Assembly (NCBI GenBank): GCA_016783565.1
Contig: JADHWI010000001.1
Coordinates: forward strand, 1-64,000
DNA length: 64,000 bases
DNA from: Kiritimatiellia bacterium
GTDB taxonomy: Bacteria; Verrucomicrobiota; Kiritimatiellia; UBA8416; JADHWI01
Reading direction: 5' to 3'
Shown: one piece after another, positions 17,482-27,730 of the stretch
How the letters are laid out: each line of letters starts with the position of its first letter
How positions within the stretch are numbered: position 1 is the first letter of the stretch
Position numbers and translations under genes: made by a program
Notes under the pieces: generated by a model
Databases searched by the model: none
Told to the model about the DNA's origin: nothing
What the model saw: the letters and a program-made list of their open reading frames with translations, nothing else

Positions 17482-17676
17482 TCAGGATCGCCGTGCACGA
17501 AGCGCCTGCGCATGACGATCCGGGCAATACCCCAGTTCATCCATGACAGCCTCGATCTTCCGGCGCAACTCAGGGCTTACATAGCCACGTTCCGTCACGA
17601 CCCGCGATACTGTGTTCTGCCCCACCCCAGCGCGTTCTGCAATGTCTTTCTGCGTTATATTCTTTTTCTTCATCAT
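17482..17676 (-). CDS. Solo LacI-type helix-turn-helix domain protein
   Basis: ITQKDIAERAGVGQNTVSRVVTERGYVSPELRRKIEAVMDELGYCPDRHAQALRARRS then stop; no ligand-binding domain. Confidence 0.7.
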   Translation of the reverse strand: MMKKKNITQKDIAERAGVGQNTVSRVVTERGYVSPELRRKIEAVMDELGYCPDRHAQALRARRS

Positions 17677-17851
17677 TCTGGTTACGTAACCATTTATATG
17701 AATCCCACTCCGTTAAAGGAATGGGATTAGTGGAATGGACGGTCTCCATAAAAAATTGGAGGCTTGACGTAACGATATGAAACGAAGCATTGAGCTGTCT
17801 ATAGGACTATGACCTAAATTGCGCAAAAAGTTTTCAGCCATTTCAAGGGCG

Positions 17852-18160
17852 TCAATGCCGTTTCTTCCGATCGCTGGACACGTGATGCGAAAACTGCATC
17901 ACCGAGAACCAGACCAGCACCAACCCCACCGGAAACAAGGAAAAACCGACAATCACGGGCAAGAGCGGGAAAGGCACAACCCCGTCCGACACGCCCTGCA
18001 CCACCATTTCACGAACTGCTGCCGTTCGATACATCATCACAAAAACAGAAACAATCGCGCCAAACAGCGGGCCCATAGCCAGCATAATCCCAACAATAAG
18101 GCTTGTGGTCAGCCCCTTGTGAGGACGGTCTTCAACTTTCTGTATCTCCAGCATTCCCAA
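17852..18160 (-). CDS. Hypothetical 2-TM membrane protein
   Basis: Two hydrophobic segments; no antisense conflict. Confidence 0.5.
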   Translation of the reverse strand: MGMLEIQKVEDRPHKGLTTSLIVGIMLAMGPLFGAIVSVFVMMYRTAAVREMVVQGVSDGVVPFPLLPVIVGFSLFPVGLVLVWFSVMQFSHHVSSDRKKRH

Positions 18161-18340
18161 TCCACTCCACGTTTTTCGTATTAATATTTAAATATACCGC
18201 ACCTCCCCCACCCGCACAAGCCCAGCGATTCCCCATTGCTATCACAGCCGCCGTGTGCTTGACTTCCTCAATAATTTGTCACGCAGGTACCGGAACTGCA
18301 TAGACTCCATTTACACTCAGCATGAAGAAAGGACGATTAC

Positions 18341-19012
18341 GTGATGGCGCTCATACTTTCCCCTATAGAAGCTCGCGTACTGGGCTGCCTGATAGAAAAA
18401 GAAATTGCCACGCCGGATTATTATCCATTGACTCTGAATGCACTCGTCGCGGCATGCAACCAGAAATCCAATCGCGCTCCGACCATGGCGCTTACCGACA
18501 AGGATGTCGTATCGGCGCTGGATGCAATGCGTTATGATCATAAATTGGCCATGCAGGTCACATCCACCGCAAGCCGAGTACCAAAGTATCGCCACAACCT
18601 GCAGTCGCACTGGGATTTTTCAATACAGGAACGCGCGATACTGTGCGAACTGCTGCTGCGAGGGCCCCAAACCGTAGGCGAACTCCGCACACACACCTCT
18701 CGGCTCCACGCATTCGTAGACACCACGGCCGTGGACGAGACCCTGACCAGCCTGACCGAATGGGGCGAAGGCCCGCTTACCGTCAAACTACCTCGGGAGC
18801 CGGGACGCAGGGAATCCCGCTGGGCACACCTCCTCTGTGGTGATATCGAAATCGACCCCCAGCCATCAGCCTCGCCACCGGAAGCGGCACGAGTTGCGCT
18901 ACAGGCCGAAAACGACAGAATTTCATCCCTGGAAGCCGAAGTCGCAACCTTACGAGAGACACTTGATAACATTGCCAGAGAATTCTCTACATTCAAAAAA
19001 CAGTTCGACTAA
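18341..19012 (+). CDS. YceH/DUF480 (UPF0502) family protein
   Basis: LSPIEARVLGCLIEKEIATPDYYPLTLNALVAACNQKSNR. Confidence 0.92.
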   Translation: MMALILSPIEARVLGCLIEKEIATPDYYPLTLNALVAACNQKSNRAPTMALTDKDVVSALDAMRYDHKLAMQVTSTASRVPKYRHNLQSHWDFSIQERAILCELLLRGPQTVGELRTHTSRLHAFVDTTAVDETLTSLTEWGEGPLTVKLPREPGRRESRWAHLLCGDIEIDPQPSASPPEAARVALQAENDRISSLEAEVATLRETLDNIAREFSTFKKQFD

Positions 19013-19157
19013 ACAGTCAAAGCTTCCCGAGGAGTTCAGCCACAAACTGGATGCCTTGAATAATGGTTTATTTTTTTCGAACAACAGGTGTTGACAGGGG
19101 GGGGCACGGTGCGGTATTGTCCGCGGGTCTTTTTGAATCGACAGGGGAATTGTGTGC

Positions 19158-19589
19158 ATGAAGAGTTTTATTGCAAAGAATCCGGGCACTGCCCGTGAAT
19201 GGATAGTTGTAGACGCAACGGACAAACCGTTGGGACGTCTTGCATCTAAGGTCGCCGACGTCTTACGCGGCAAAGACAAACCCACATTCACGCCGCACGT
19301 TGACTCCGGCTCGTTTGTTGTGGTCATCAATGCGGAAAAGGTCAAATTGAGCGGCCGCAAAGAAGATCAGAAGATTTACCAACATTACACAGGGTACCGT
19401 AGCGGCCTGAAGGAAACCACCGCATCCGTGATGCGCGAACGGCATCCTGAACGCATGATTGAGCTCGCTGTACGTGGCATGCTGCCAAAAAACAAGCTGA
19501 GCCGCAAAATCCTGCGACACCTGAAGGTATACGCTGGTGCGGAACATCCGCATGAGGCGCAAGGCGTAAAGGCCGTGGAATTAGTCTAA
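19158..19589 (+). CDS. rplM: 50S ribosomal protein L13
   Basis: [37 protein letters not shown]. Confidence 0.97.
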   Translation: MKSFIAKNPGTAREWIVVDATDKPLGRLASKVADVLRGKDKPTFTPHVDSGSFVVVINAEKVKLSGRKEDQKIYQHYTGYRSGLKETTASVMRERHPERMIELAVRGMLPKNKLSRKILRHLKVYAGAEHPHEAQGVKAVELV

Positions 19590-19647
19590 GACAAGAACAA
19601 GAGGATTCGGGCTTACACAAATAGAGCCCCATACCGGAGAATGCATC

Positions 19648-20046
19648 GTGGTTGATACGACAGCCCAAATCGCAGCAACAGGTCGCCGCAAGACGGCAGT
19701 TGCCAGAGTAACATTGACCCCCGGGACCGGGCACTACAAAGTGAACAAGAAAGCCCTTCCTGATTATTTCTGCAGTGAAGCACTGATTGGCTATATCATG
19801 CAGCCACTCCAACTCACAAACATGCAGGACAAGTTTGATATTTCGGTGAAATGCCGCGGTGGCGGTATTGCCGGACAGGCCGGCGCACTGCGCCACGGCC
19901 TCGCCCGGGCACTGGTTCTGGCTGATGCGTCGTTGCGCGAAGTGCTCAAGAACAGTGGTTGCCTGACACGCGACCCTCGCATGAAAGAGCGCAAGAAACC
20001 GGGACAGCCCGGCGCACGGAAGCGATTCCAGTTCTCCAAACGATAA
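19648..20046 (+). CDS. rpsI: 30S ribosomal protein S9
   Basis: [13 protein letters not shown]-terminal [17 protein letters not shown]. Confidence 0.97.
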   Translation: MVDTTAQIAATGRRKTAVARVTLTPGTGHYKVNKKALPDYFCSEALIGYIMQPLQLTNMQDKFDISVKCRGGGIAGQAGALRHGLARALVLADASLREVLKNSGCLTRDPRMKERKKPGQPGARKRFQFSKR

Positions 20047-20160
20047 ACGCGACAACAATAGCTTGGGCACGTTCTGTTCGCCTGAGATTGTTCCGCACTA
20101 TCCGGTCCGCCCGGCCTCAACAGCTTTATTGAGGCCTCACGAATCGGGAGTAGTCATTTT

Positions 20161-21690
20161 ATGCCGATGCGATTTCTCAAGAAGCTTGGCCGTCGGCTAT
20201 CCAGCAGCGGCAAGCGCACGTCTCACACTGTTCAATCTGAACCGCGGACCCCGCCATCCAAGAAACAGTCGGACCATAGCGACGCAACTCCACGGCATAC
20301 CCCGCATCGCAAACAGCGAAAGCGCCCCAGAAACAAGCCGAAGACGCAACAGAAACCCTGGTCCATTGAGGATTTCGTCGTGGAACCGCAGGAAGGAATA
20401 ACCCGCTTTCACGACCTCGATATCCCAACGCCCCTGATGCATGCTATTGCCGATCTTGATTTCAAATACTGCACCCCCGTTCAGGCCAAGACCCTGCCGC
20501 ACGCCAAAGAAGGGCGCAACGTGGCAGGAAAAGCCCAAACCGGAACCGGAAAAACCGCAGCATTTCTCATTCTTGTGTTTTCGCGATTCATCAACTTCTC
20601 CCGGCCTCAAAAGGCCAAACCAGGAACGCCACGTGCATTAATTCTTGCTCCTACACGTGAACTGGTCATGCAGGTCGTCAGAGACGCCGAAGGACTCGGG
20701 AAATACTGTAAATTCAAAACACTCGGTGTATATGGCGGCATGGATTACAATCGCCAGGAACGCGCATTAACCGAGGGCATCGTTGATGTCATTGCCGCCA
20801 CCCCAGGTCGTCTTCTTGATTTCTGCCGACGCGGCGTTATCGACCTGAAGCAGGTCGAAGTTCTGGTCATTGACGAGGCGGATCGTATGTTGGACATGGG
20901 ATTTATTCCTGACGTTAAAGCGATCGTGGGACGAACCCCGAAACGTGAGCACCGTCAGACCATGTTGTTCAGCGCGACCCTTACGGATGACGTCATGCGA
21001 CTGGCTTCGCAATGGATGCCCAATCCCGTGATCGAAGAAGTCGATCCCGAGCACGTTGCCGCAGAAACCGTGGATCAGATCATTTACACCATTACGTCAT
21101 CCGAGAAATTCAAAGTACTCTACAACCTGCTGAAAAAATGGGATCGCACTCGCACCCTGATCTTCACCAACCGGCGTACAACCGCTCAACGCTTATGCGA
21201 TGAGCTGAGTCGTTATGACGTGCATTGTGCCGTACTTTCCGGAGCCGTGGATCAGAAAAAGCGCGTGCGCATACTGGAATCGTTCCGTTCTGGCGAAACC
21301 GATGTGGTCGTCGCCACGGATGTGGCTGGGCGCGGGTTGCATATCGAAGATATCTCACATGTCATTAATTTCGATCTTCCCTACGAACAAGACGACTACG
21401 TACACCGTATCGGACGCACGGGCCGCGTCGGCACCAACGGAACAGCAGTATCTTTTGCGTGCGAAGATGAATCATTCATTATACCGGATATTGAAGAATA
21501 CATCGGGCACTCTCTCCCCTGCCGACAGGCCGAGCCCGAACTGCTCGAACCCCTTCCTGCCCCCAAACGCGCTGCGCCCGTACGTGAAAACCGCGGTCGC
21601 GGAGGACATCCTCCGTCGCGAGGGCGATCCGGTTCACGTTCCGGTCCACGTTCCGGCTCGCGCCGACGATCACCACAACGCTCACGCTAG
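20161..21690 (+). CDS. DEAD-box RNA helicase (RhlE-like)
   Basis: AKTGTGKTAAF-type Walker A, VLVIDEADRMLDMGF, SAT, HRIGRTGR; basic RGG-like tail. Confidence 0.93.
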   Translation: MPMRFLKKLGRRLSSSGKRTSHTVQSEPRTPPSKKQSDHSDATPRHTPHRKQRKRPRNKPKTQQKPWSIEDFVVEPQEGITRFHDLDIPTPLMHAIADLDFKYCTPVQAKTLPHAKEGRNVAGKAQTGTGKTAAFLILVFSRFINFSRPQKAKPGTPRALILAPTRELVMQVVRDAEGLGKYCKFKTLGVYGGMDYNRQERALTEGIVDVIAATPGRLLDFCRRGVIDLKQVEVLVIDEADRMLDMGFIPDVKAIVGRTPKREHRQTMLFSATLTDDVMRLASQWMPNPVIEEVDPEHVAAETVDQIIYTITSSEKFKVLYNLLKKWDRTRTLIFTNRRTTAQRLCDELSRYDVHCAVLSGAVDQKKRVRILESFRSGETDVVVATDVAGRGLHIEDISHVINFDLPYEQDDYVHRIGRTGRVGTNGTAVSFACEDESFIIPDIEEYIGHSLPCRQAEPELLEPLPAPKRAAPVRENRGRGGHPPSRGRSGSRSGPRSGSRRRSPQRSR

Positions 21691-21995
21691 CGCGCATCAT
21701 TCATGAAGAATCGTCGTGCGATGGCGCAGGACGCAGGTCAGTGCGGATCTGGACGTGAAATGCCGATGACGCTGTATCGACATACCACGAATTGGCGTTT
21801 TGTGGATAAGTACCGCAATGGCAATGCCATAAGCCGGCGCAGCAGGCAGTTGGCGAAATGTCCGGGCCGGACCGAACTGATCGATTCCCATCAATTCCCT
21901 CTCTTTTTGTGTTCGACTTTAACCGGACAATGACCGATAGTTTTCGCTTTGCCCAGATATCACAGGCAATCTGCGGAAAGGATGTGCTCAAGCAC

Positions 21996-23213
21996 ATGAC
22001 AGACGAGATGAAAACAGTAGAAAATGGGGGTATAACGAGCCCTGAAGGCTTCACGGCTGGAGCCGTGAATGCAGGCATCCGGTCCGATCGCTCGGACATG
22101 GCCCTTCTTCTGTCCGAAACCGATGCATCCACCGCCGGAGTCTTCACCACAAACCGCGTTTTTGCAGCCCCCGTGGCCTTGTGTCGCAAAACGCTCAGCC
22201 ACGGAAAAGCCCGGGCCATCCTCATCAATAGCGGCAATGCCAATGCCTGCACGGGCACGCAAGGCATGGATGACGCACAAAAGATGGCGACCCTGACGGC
22301 TTCCGAGTTGGGCGTTTCCAAAGAAAGCGTATTCGTCTGCTCCACCGGAACCATTGGCATTCCGTTACCCATGGATAAAATTGAAGCCGGCATTCCTCTT
22401 GCGGCCGCTGCGCTCAGCGCAAAAGGTGGTCACGATGCCGCATGCGCCATCATGACAACAGATACCGTTCCCAAGGAAACGGCCGTTTCCATCCACATCG
22501 ACGGTCATACGGTTCATATCGGCGGTATGGCCAAGGGATCAGGAATGATTGAACCCAACATGGCAACCATGCTGGCATTCATTACCACGGATGCGCTTGT
22601 CCCATCCAGCGCCCTGCAATCATGCTTGTCTGATTGCGTATCACGGACTTTCAATACGATCACAGTAGATGGCGACCAAAGCACGAACGATACGGTCCTC
22701 CTACTGGCAAACGGTGCTGCAGGCAACGCACCTCTTACGCCGGATCATCCCCAATGGAAGACCTTTACAGAAGCCGTGGAACAAGTCTGCATGACGCTCG
22801 CACGAGCCATTGTGAAAGATGGAGAGGGGGCTACGAAACTGGTTTCCATCACCGTGCAGAACGCTGCTACACATGCAGAGGCTACGGCGGCAGCAAAGGC
22901 CATAGCCAACTCACTATTGTGCAAAACCGCCTGGTTCGGGGGCGATCCGAACTGGGGCCGCGTCATCGCCGCTGTAGGCTATTCCGGCGCCGAGGTGCAG
23001 CAGGACCAGATCGACATCCAATTTTCCGGGCTTCCTGCCGTTACGGGCGGACAACTCTCCCCTGAAACCTCTTTGGAAGCCCTGGCTGCCGTGTACGCCA
23101 GGGATGCATTTGAGATTACCGTCGATCTGCATATCGGCGATGGATCTGCAACCGTACTAACCTGCGATTGCAGCTATGACTATGTGCGAATCAATGCCGA
23201 TTATATGACATGA
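21996..23213 (+). CDS. argJ: Bifunctional glutamate N-acetyltransferase/amino-acid acetyltransferase ArgJ
   Basis: GGITSPEGFTAGAVNAGIR.., KGSGMIEPNMATMLAFITTDA autoproteolytic region; internal ATG preferred. Confidence 0.93.
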   Translation: MTDEMKTVENGGITSPEGFTAGAVNAGIRSDRSDMALLLSETDASTAGVFTTNRVFAAPVALCRKTLSHGKARAILINSGNANACTGTQGMDDAQKMATLTASELGVSKESVFVCSTGTIGIPLPMDKIEAGIPLAAAALSAKGGHDAACAIMTTDTVPKETAVSIHIDGHTVHIGGMAKGSGMIEPNMATMLAFITTDALVPSSALQSCLSDCVSRTFNTITVDGDQSTNDTVLLLANGAAGNAPLTPDHPQWKTFTEAVEQVCMTLARAIVKDGEGATKLVSITVQNAATHAEATAAAKAIANSLLCKTAWFGGDPNWGRVIAAVGYSGAEVQQDQIDIQFSGLPAVTGGQLSPETSLEALAAVYARDAFEITVDLHIGDGSATVLTCDCSYDYVRINADYMT

Positions 23214-23220
23214 GGACAAT

Positions 23221-24099
23221 GTGGACACCCTGATCAAAAAAGCTGCGGTACTGATTGAAGCCCTGCCTTACATTCAGAGTTTCCGTGATGAAATCGTGGT
23301 CGTCAAAATGGGCGGAAGCGCGATGGAAGATCCCACCCATGTTGAAGGGGTTCTCGCCGATGTGGTCTTCATGGAATGCGTTGGCATGAAACCTGTTATC
23401 GTGCACGGCGGTGGCAAAGCGATCTCGCGCGGCATGCGTAAAGCCGGCATTAATTCACGCTTTCTACATGGTCTACGCGTGACGTGCGAAAAATCCATTG
23501 CCGTGGTAGAGCGCGTGATCAAAGGCGAAGTCAACGCCTCTCTTGTTTCTGTGCTAAAAGACAAGGGGGCGCACGTGCAGAGCTTGCATGGCGACACTAT
23601 CTTCAGCGTGGAACGTAAAACAGGAAAAGACCCTGCTACCGGCGAACCGCTGGACTGGGGCTTCGTGGGAGAACCGGGAGAAGTCGATACCGCACCCATT
23701 CAGGACATGCTTTCCCGGGACATCATCCCCGTCATCACCCCCCTGGGAAAAGGTCCAAACGGAAAAACGCATAACATCAATGCTGATGTCGCCGCTGCAG
23801 CCGTAGCAAAATCGCTCAAAGCCAGAAAGCTCGCCTTTCTATCCGATGTGCCGGGGCTACTGTGTAATCCGGAAGATCCCACCAGTTTGTTGGCAACCCT
23901 CCACGTCAGTGACGTTGAGGATTTGATTAGTAAAGGAGTCATAGCAGGAGGAATGCTCCCTAAAGTCCAAAGCGGTATTGCAGCACTGCGGGCAGGCGTC
24001 CGCAAGGTGCATTTGATCGACGGACGGCTGATGCATTCGCTGCTGCTGGAAATATTCACCGATAAAGGTGTGGGAACGGAGATGATAAACGATGAGTAA
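23221..24099 (+). CDS. argB: Acetylglutamate kinase
   Basis: IVVVKMGGSAMED, VIVHGGGKAISR, GGMLPKVQSGIAAL; GTG start. Confidence 0.95.
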   Translation: MDTLIKKAAVLIEALPYIQSFRDEIVVVKMGGSAMEDPTHVEGVLADVVFMECVGMKPVIVHGGGKAISRGMRKAGINSRFLHGLRVTCEKSIAVVERVIKGEVNASLVSVLKDKGAHVQSLHGDTIFSVERKTGKDPATGEPLDWGFVGEPGEVDTAPIQDMLSRDIIPVITPLGKGPNGKTHNINADVAAAAVAKSLKARKLAFLSDVPGLLCNPEDPTSLLATLHVSDVEDLISKGVIAGGMLPKVQSGIAALRAGVRKVHLIDGRLMHSLLLEIFTDKGVGTEMINDE

Positions 24100-25294
24100 G
24101 AGTCAAGATGTAATCGATATGTTTTCCGAGTACGTTATGCCAACCTATGCGCCCTCGCTAGTGCTGACCAAAGGGAAAGGCACTCGCATCTGGGATGCAG
24201 ACGGAATGGTCTATCTGGATTTTATTGCAGGAATTTCTGTTCTCAACGTAGGACATTGCCATCCGCGTGTGGTAGATGCCATCAAGCTGCAGGCCGGAGA
24301 ACTGATGCACGTCTCTAACCTGTTCTACACGGAGAACCAGGCACGATTGGCCGCAAAATTGTCCACACTATCGCTCGGCGGAAAATGCTTCTTCGGCAAT
24401 TCGGGCGCTGAGGCAAACGAAGGCCTCATCAAGCTGGCGCGCCTCTGGGGGCACGAAAAGGAAAAGTTCGAAATTATCTCCATGAATAATTCTTTCCATG
24501 GCCGAACGCTGGCAACCGCCGCCGCCACGGGACAGGAAAAGATCCGCAAGGGATTCGATCCCATGCCAGAAGGATTCTACCAAATCGATTACAACGATCT
24601 TGACGGCGTGCGTGCAATGATCACGGATAACACCGCAGCCGTCCTTCTTGAAGCCATCCAGGGCGAAGGCGGCGTCATTCCTGCCGACGAAGCATTCATG
24701 ACCGGCGTTCGTGAACTGTGCGACGAACACGACCTGCTGATGCTTTGCGACGAAGTGCAGTGCGGCATGGGACGCACCGGAGACTGGTTTGGATTCCAGG
24801 GCTACGGTGTGCGGCCGGATGCCTTCTCGGTGGCCAAATCCCTCGGCAGCGGCTACCCGATCGGCGCCGTGGTCAGCGGCCCGAAACTGGCGGACGTTTT
24901 CCAGCCAGGCACCCACGCCAGCACGTTCGGCGGCACACCGTTGGCCTGTGCCGCAGCTCTGGCCACCATCGCCGTGATTGAGGAAGAAAACCTGATCACA
25001 AAAGCCACTGTCACCGGAGCCACATTCCGGGCGGGCCTGGAAGCACTGATCGCGAAGTATGAACCCGTCACGGAAGTGCGCGGTAAAGGTCTGATGCTTG
25101 GGCTGGTTCTAGATCAAGCAGCCAAGCCACTGACCGACATCATGCAGACTCAGGGCCTGTTGGCGCTTCCGACAGCCGAAAATGTAGTTCGATTCCTTCC
25201 TCCGCTGAATGTGAAAGAATCGGAGATTGAAGAAGCGCTGGAAATCCTTGATGACAGCTTGGCCGAATGGCTCGGCATTGACACTGAAGAATAG
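24092..25294 (+). CDS. argD: Acetylornithine aminotransferase
   Basis: FGNSGAEANEGLIKLAR, LLCDEVQCGMGRTG, PLP-Lys SVAKSLGSGYPIGA. Confidence 0.93.
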   Translation: MSKSQDVIDMFSEYVMPTYAPSLVLTKGKGTRIWDADGMVYLDFIAGISVLNVGHCHPRVVDAIKLQAGELMHVSNLFYTENQARLAAKLSTLSLGGKCFFGNSGAEANEGLIKLARLWGHEKEKFEIISMNNSFHGRTLATAAATGQEKIRKGFDPMPEGFYQIDYNDLDGVRAMITDNTAAVLLEAIQGEGGVIPADEAFMTGVRELCDEHDLLMLCDEVQCGMGRTGDWFGFQGYGVRPDAFSVAKSLGSGYPIGAVVSGPKLADVFQPGTHASTFGGTPLACAAALATIAVIEEENLITKATVTGATFRAGLEALIAKYEPVTEVRGKGLMLGLVLDQAAKPLTDIMQTQGLLALPTAENVVRFLPPLNVKESEIEEALEILDDSLAEWLGIDTEE

Positions 25295-25312
25295 CAGAGC
25301 GAGACACGCAAC

Positions 25313-26545
25313 ATGAATCTGACCGACCTGCAAAACGAGAAGGTGGCCGTCTGTGTATCCGGCGGTCTGGACAGCAAGACCATTGCGCGCAAGTTTGTCG
25401 ATCTAAACATCGAGGTGCTTTGCTTCACGGCAGATCTTGCGCAAGCAGATGAGGAAGACATCAAGGGCGTCGCCGATAAAATGGCGCCCTGCGGTGTCGA
25501 CACCATCGCTGTAGATCTCAAGGACGCTATGGGTATTGCTTGTTTCGAGGTGATACAGGCCCAGGCACAATATGACGGCGGCTATTGGAACTCCACCGGT
25601 ATTGCACGTGCCGTCACGGTGAAGGGACTCATCCCCGTCATGCAGGAGCATGGATGCACCGTGTTGGCACATGGTGCCACCGGCCGCGGAAACGACCAGA
25701 TGCGGTTCGAACGGTACACCAATGTGCTGGCCCCGGAGATGAAGGTGTACGCCCCTTGGCGTGACGCCGCCTTGTTGACCGAGTTTCCCGGGCGTAAGGA
25801 GATGGCTGACTACCTGACACAAGCAGGAATTGAAGCCTTTCCGGGCGGTCAGAAACGCTACTCGACAGACGCCAACCTTGCGGGCTTGTCGTACGAAGCC
25901 GAGGACCTGGAAAGCCTGACCACGCCGTGTTCAATTGTAGAACCCCAGATGGGAGTCTGGCCAGCAGACGCACCGGATGCACCAGAGCAGTTCGTAGTCC
26001 GGTTTGAGAAAGGCAACGCTGTCGAAATCAACGGTGCGGCCGTCGCGCCGCTTGATGCCATGGTGATTGCAAACCGAATCGGCGGACGCAATGGCGTGGG
26101 CATGAAGAACGCGCTGGAAAACAGAATTATCGGAACCAAAAGTCGCGGGGTCTATGAGTCCCCCGGTATGGAGCTGCTAGCCTCCTGCCTGCGTTTTGTA
26201 TACCAGGCCACGATGGATCGACGCGCCACAGCCTTGTTCGCATCGCTCTCGCGACTGATTGCCGACCAGATCTATGATGGACGCTTTTTTGATCCGAGCA
26301 CCACGGCCTCCCTTGCTGCCATCAAAACCCTGGCACAGTGGGCCACAGGAACGGTGACGGTGGATCTTTACAAGGGACATGTACTGTTCCATGCGCTCAC
26401 GGATTGCCCTCACTCCATTTACAACGAGGAAGACTCCTCCATGGAGGCCAGCCAGGGGCTCAACCCCGTAAGCTCACAGGGCTATGCCGAGATTCAGAGT
26501 GTGGAAGCCCACGCCCTGGCGCTGGCAGGACAAATTCGCGCTTAA
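25313..26545 (+). CDS. argG: Argininosuccinate synthase
   Basis: VCVSGGLDSKTIARKF, AHGATGRGNDQMRFE. Confidence 0.95.
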   Translation: MNLTDLQNEKVAVCVSGGLDSKTIARKFVDLNIEVLCFTADLAQADEEDIKGVADKMAPCGVDTIAVDLKDAMGIACFEVIQAQAQYDGGYWNSTGIARAVTVKGLIPVMQEHGCTVLAHGATGRGNDQMRFERYTNVLAPEMKVYAPWRDAALLTEFPGRKEMADYLTQAGIEAFPGGQKRYSTDANLAGLSYEAEDLESLTTPCSIVEPQMGVWPADAPDAPEQFVVRFEKGNAVEINGAAVAPLDAMVIANRIGGRNGVGMKNALENRIIGTKSRGVYESPGMELLASCLRFVYQATMDRRATALFASLSRLIADQIYDGRFFDPSTTASLAAIKTLAQWATGTVTVDLYKGHVLFHALTDCPHSIYNEEDSSMEASQGLNPVSSQGYAEIQSVEAHALALAGQIRA

Positions 26546-26576
26546 AACTTTTGTAACGCAGACTCGCAATCTCTGA

Positions 26577-26605
26577 GAAGCCCTCGCTTGTAAAGCCAGG
26601 GCTTC
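26577..26605 (+). terminator. Hairpin terminator-like structure after argG
   Basis: gaagccct / agggcttc stem; no strong T-tract. Confidence 0.45.
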
Positions 26606-26646
26606 TTCAGAATCATACACATGCTCTGCATCAGGACATATAGACG

Positions 26647-27459
26647 ATGAGTGCTGTATCCCGAACAGAACGACCGGCCGTACTCACTATCGCAGGGTCA
26701 GACAGCGGTGGCGGCGCAGGCATCCAGACCGATCTCAAGACGTTTCATGCTCTCGGTGTTTTTGGCACATCAGCCATTACCTGTATTACCGCACAGAACC
26801 CGGATGGTGTTGCAGGCGTTGCACCCATAGATCCTGAGATGGTCGCGCTGCAAATTCACACTGTGTGCGACGGATTTCCAGTGTCTGCGGCAAAGACGGG
26901 TATGTTATTCTCCGCCGGAATTATCCGCAGCGTTGCAGAAATTCTGAAGAAAACCTCGATTCCAAACCTGGTTGTCGATCCGGTCATGATTGCCACTTCA
27001 GGCGCCTCACTACTCAAGTCGGATGCGGTCGATGCGCTCCGCACCGTCCTGCTCCCCATCGCATCGGTCGTGACCCCGAACATCCCGGAGGCCGAAGTAC
27101 TGTGTGGGCACAACATCTCAACGCAGGATGCGCTACGAGAAGCTGCAGAGGAGATTTCTCAGACCTACAACATAGCCTGCGCTCTAAAAGGCGGTCACTT
27201 GGATTCCGAGCAGGTACTGGACGTTCTCTTTGCCGGAGGCAAACTTCACGAATGGGAATCCCCGCGACTGGATGTGCCGGAAACACATGGGACCGGATGC
27301 ACATTTGCCGCCGCCCTGACCGCATCGCTGGCCAAAGGCATGACATTGCCACAGGCCACGGCTACTGCAAAACATTTCGTTGCCGATGGCCTGCGCAATG
27401 CCATCCGTGTGGGCTCACACTACCCGCTGGGCATATACCGACCCGAGAAAAAACCGTAA
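26647..27459 (+). CDS. thiD: Hydroxymethylpyrimidine/phosphomethylpyrimidine kinase
   Basis: VLTIAGSDSGGGAGIQTDLKTFHALGVFGTSAITCITAQN; ETHGTGCTFAAALTASLAKG. Confidence 0.95.
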   Translation: MSAVSRTERPAVLTIAGSDSGGGAGIQTDLKTFHALGVFGTSAITCITAQNPDGVAGVAPIDPEMVALQIHTVCDGFPVSAAKTGMLFSAGIIRSVAEILKKTSIPNLVVDPVMIATSGASLLKSDAVDALRTVLLPIASVVTPNIPEAEVLCGHNISTQDALREAAEEISQTYNIACALKGGHLDSEQVLDVLFAGGKLHEWESPRLDVPETHGTGCTFAAALTASLAKGMTLPQATATAKHFVADGLRNAIRVGSHYPLGIYRPEKKP

Positions 27460-27574
27460 GCCATCGGCACGTTCCGTCAAATAGCAACAAGACCTCTTCT
27501 CTTGATTCTTGCGTCCACAAAGAAAGCCCTATATCGTCAAATAATAAACACGTATCAAATCAGGAGAAATGCTT

Positions 27575-27721
27575 ATGTTTCCGCTGGAACAAGACACACT
27601 GCTATTCATGAAGCTCTTCGTGTTCTTCACATGTGTCTGCTTCTGGATCAAACTGGGTGTCGATGCGCTTTTTCGCCGACACGGCATCGGGCGCCATTTC
27701 ACAGATCGACACCATCGTTAA
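27575..27721 (+). CDS. Small (48 aa) putative membrane protein
   Basis: MFPLEQDTLLFMKLFVFFTCVCFWIKLGVDALFRRHGIGRHFTDRHHR; Shine-Dalgarno AGGAGA upstream; absent from supplied ORF track. Confidence 0.45.
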   Translation: MFPLEQDTLLFMKLFVFFTCVCFWIKLGVDALFRRHGIGRHFTDRHHR

Positions 27722-27730
27722 AGATCCACA

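Noticed and set aside
19342-20070. 242-aa minus-strand ORF
   Set aside because: Antisense across rplM and rpsI; shadow ORF.
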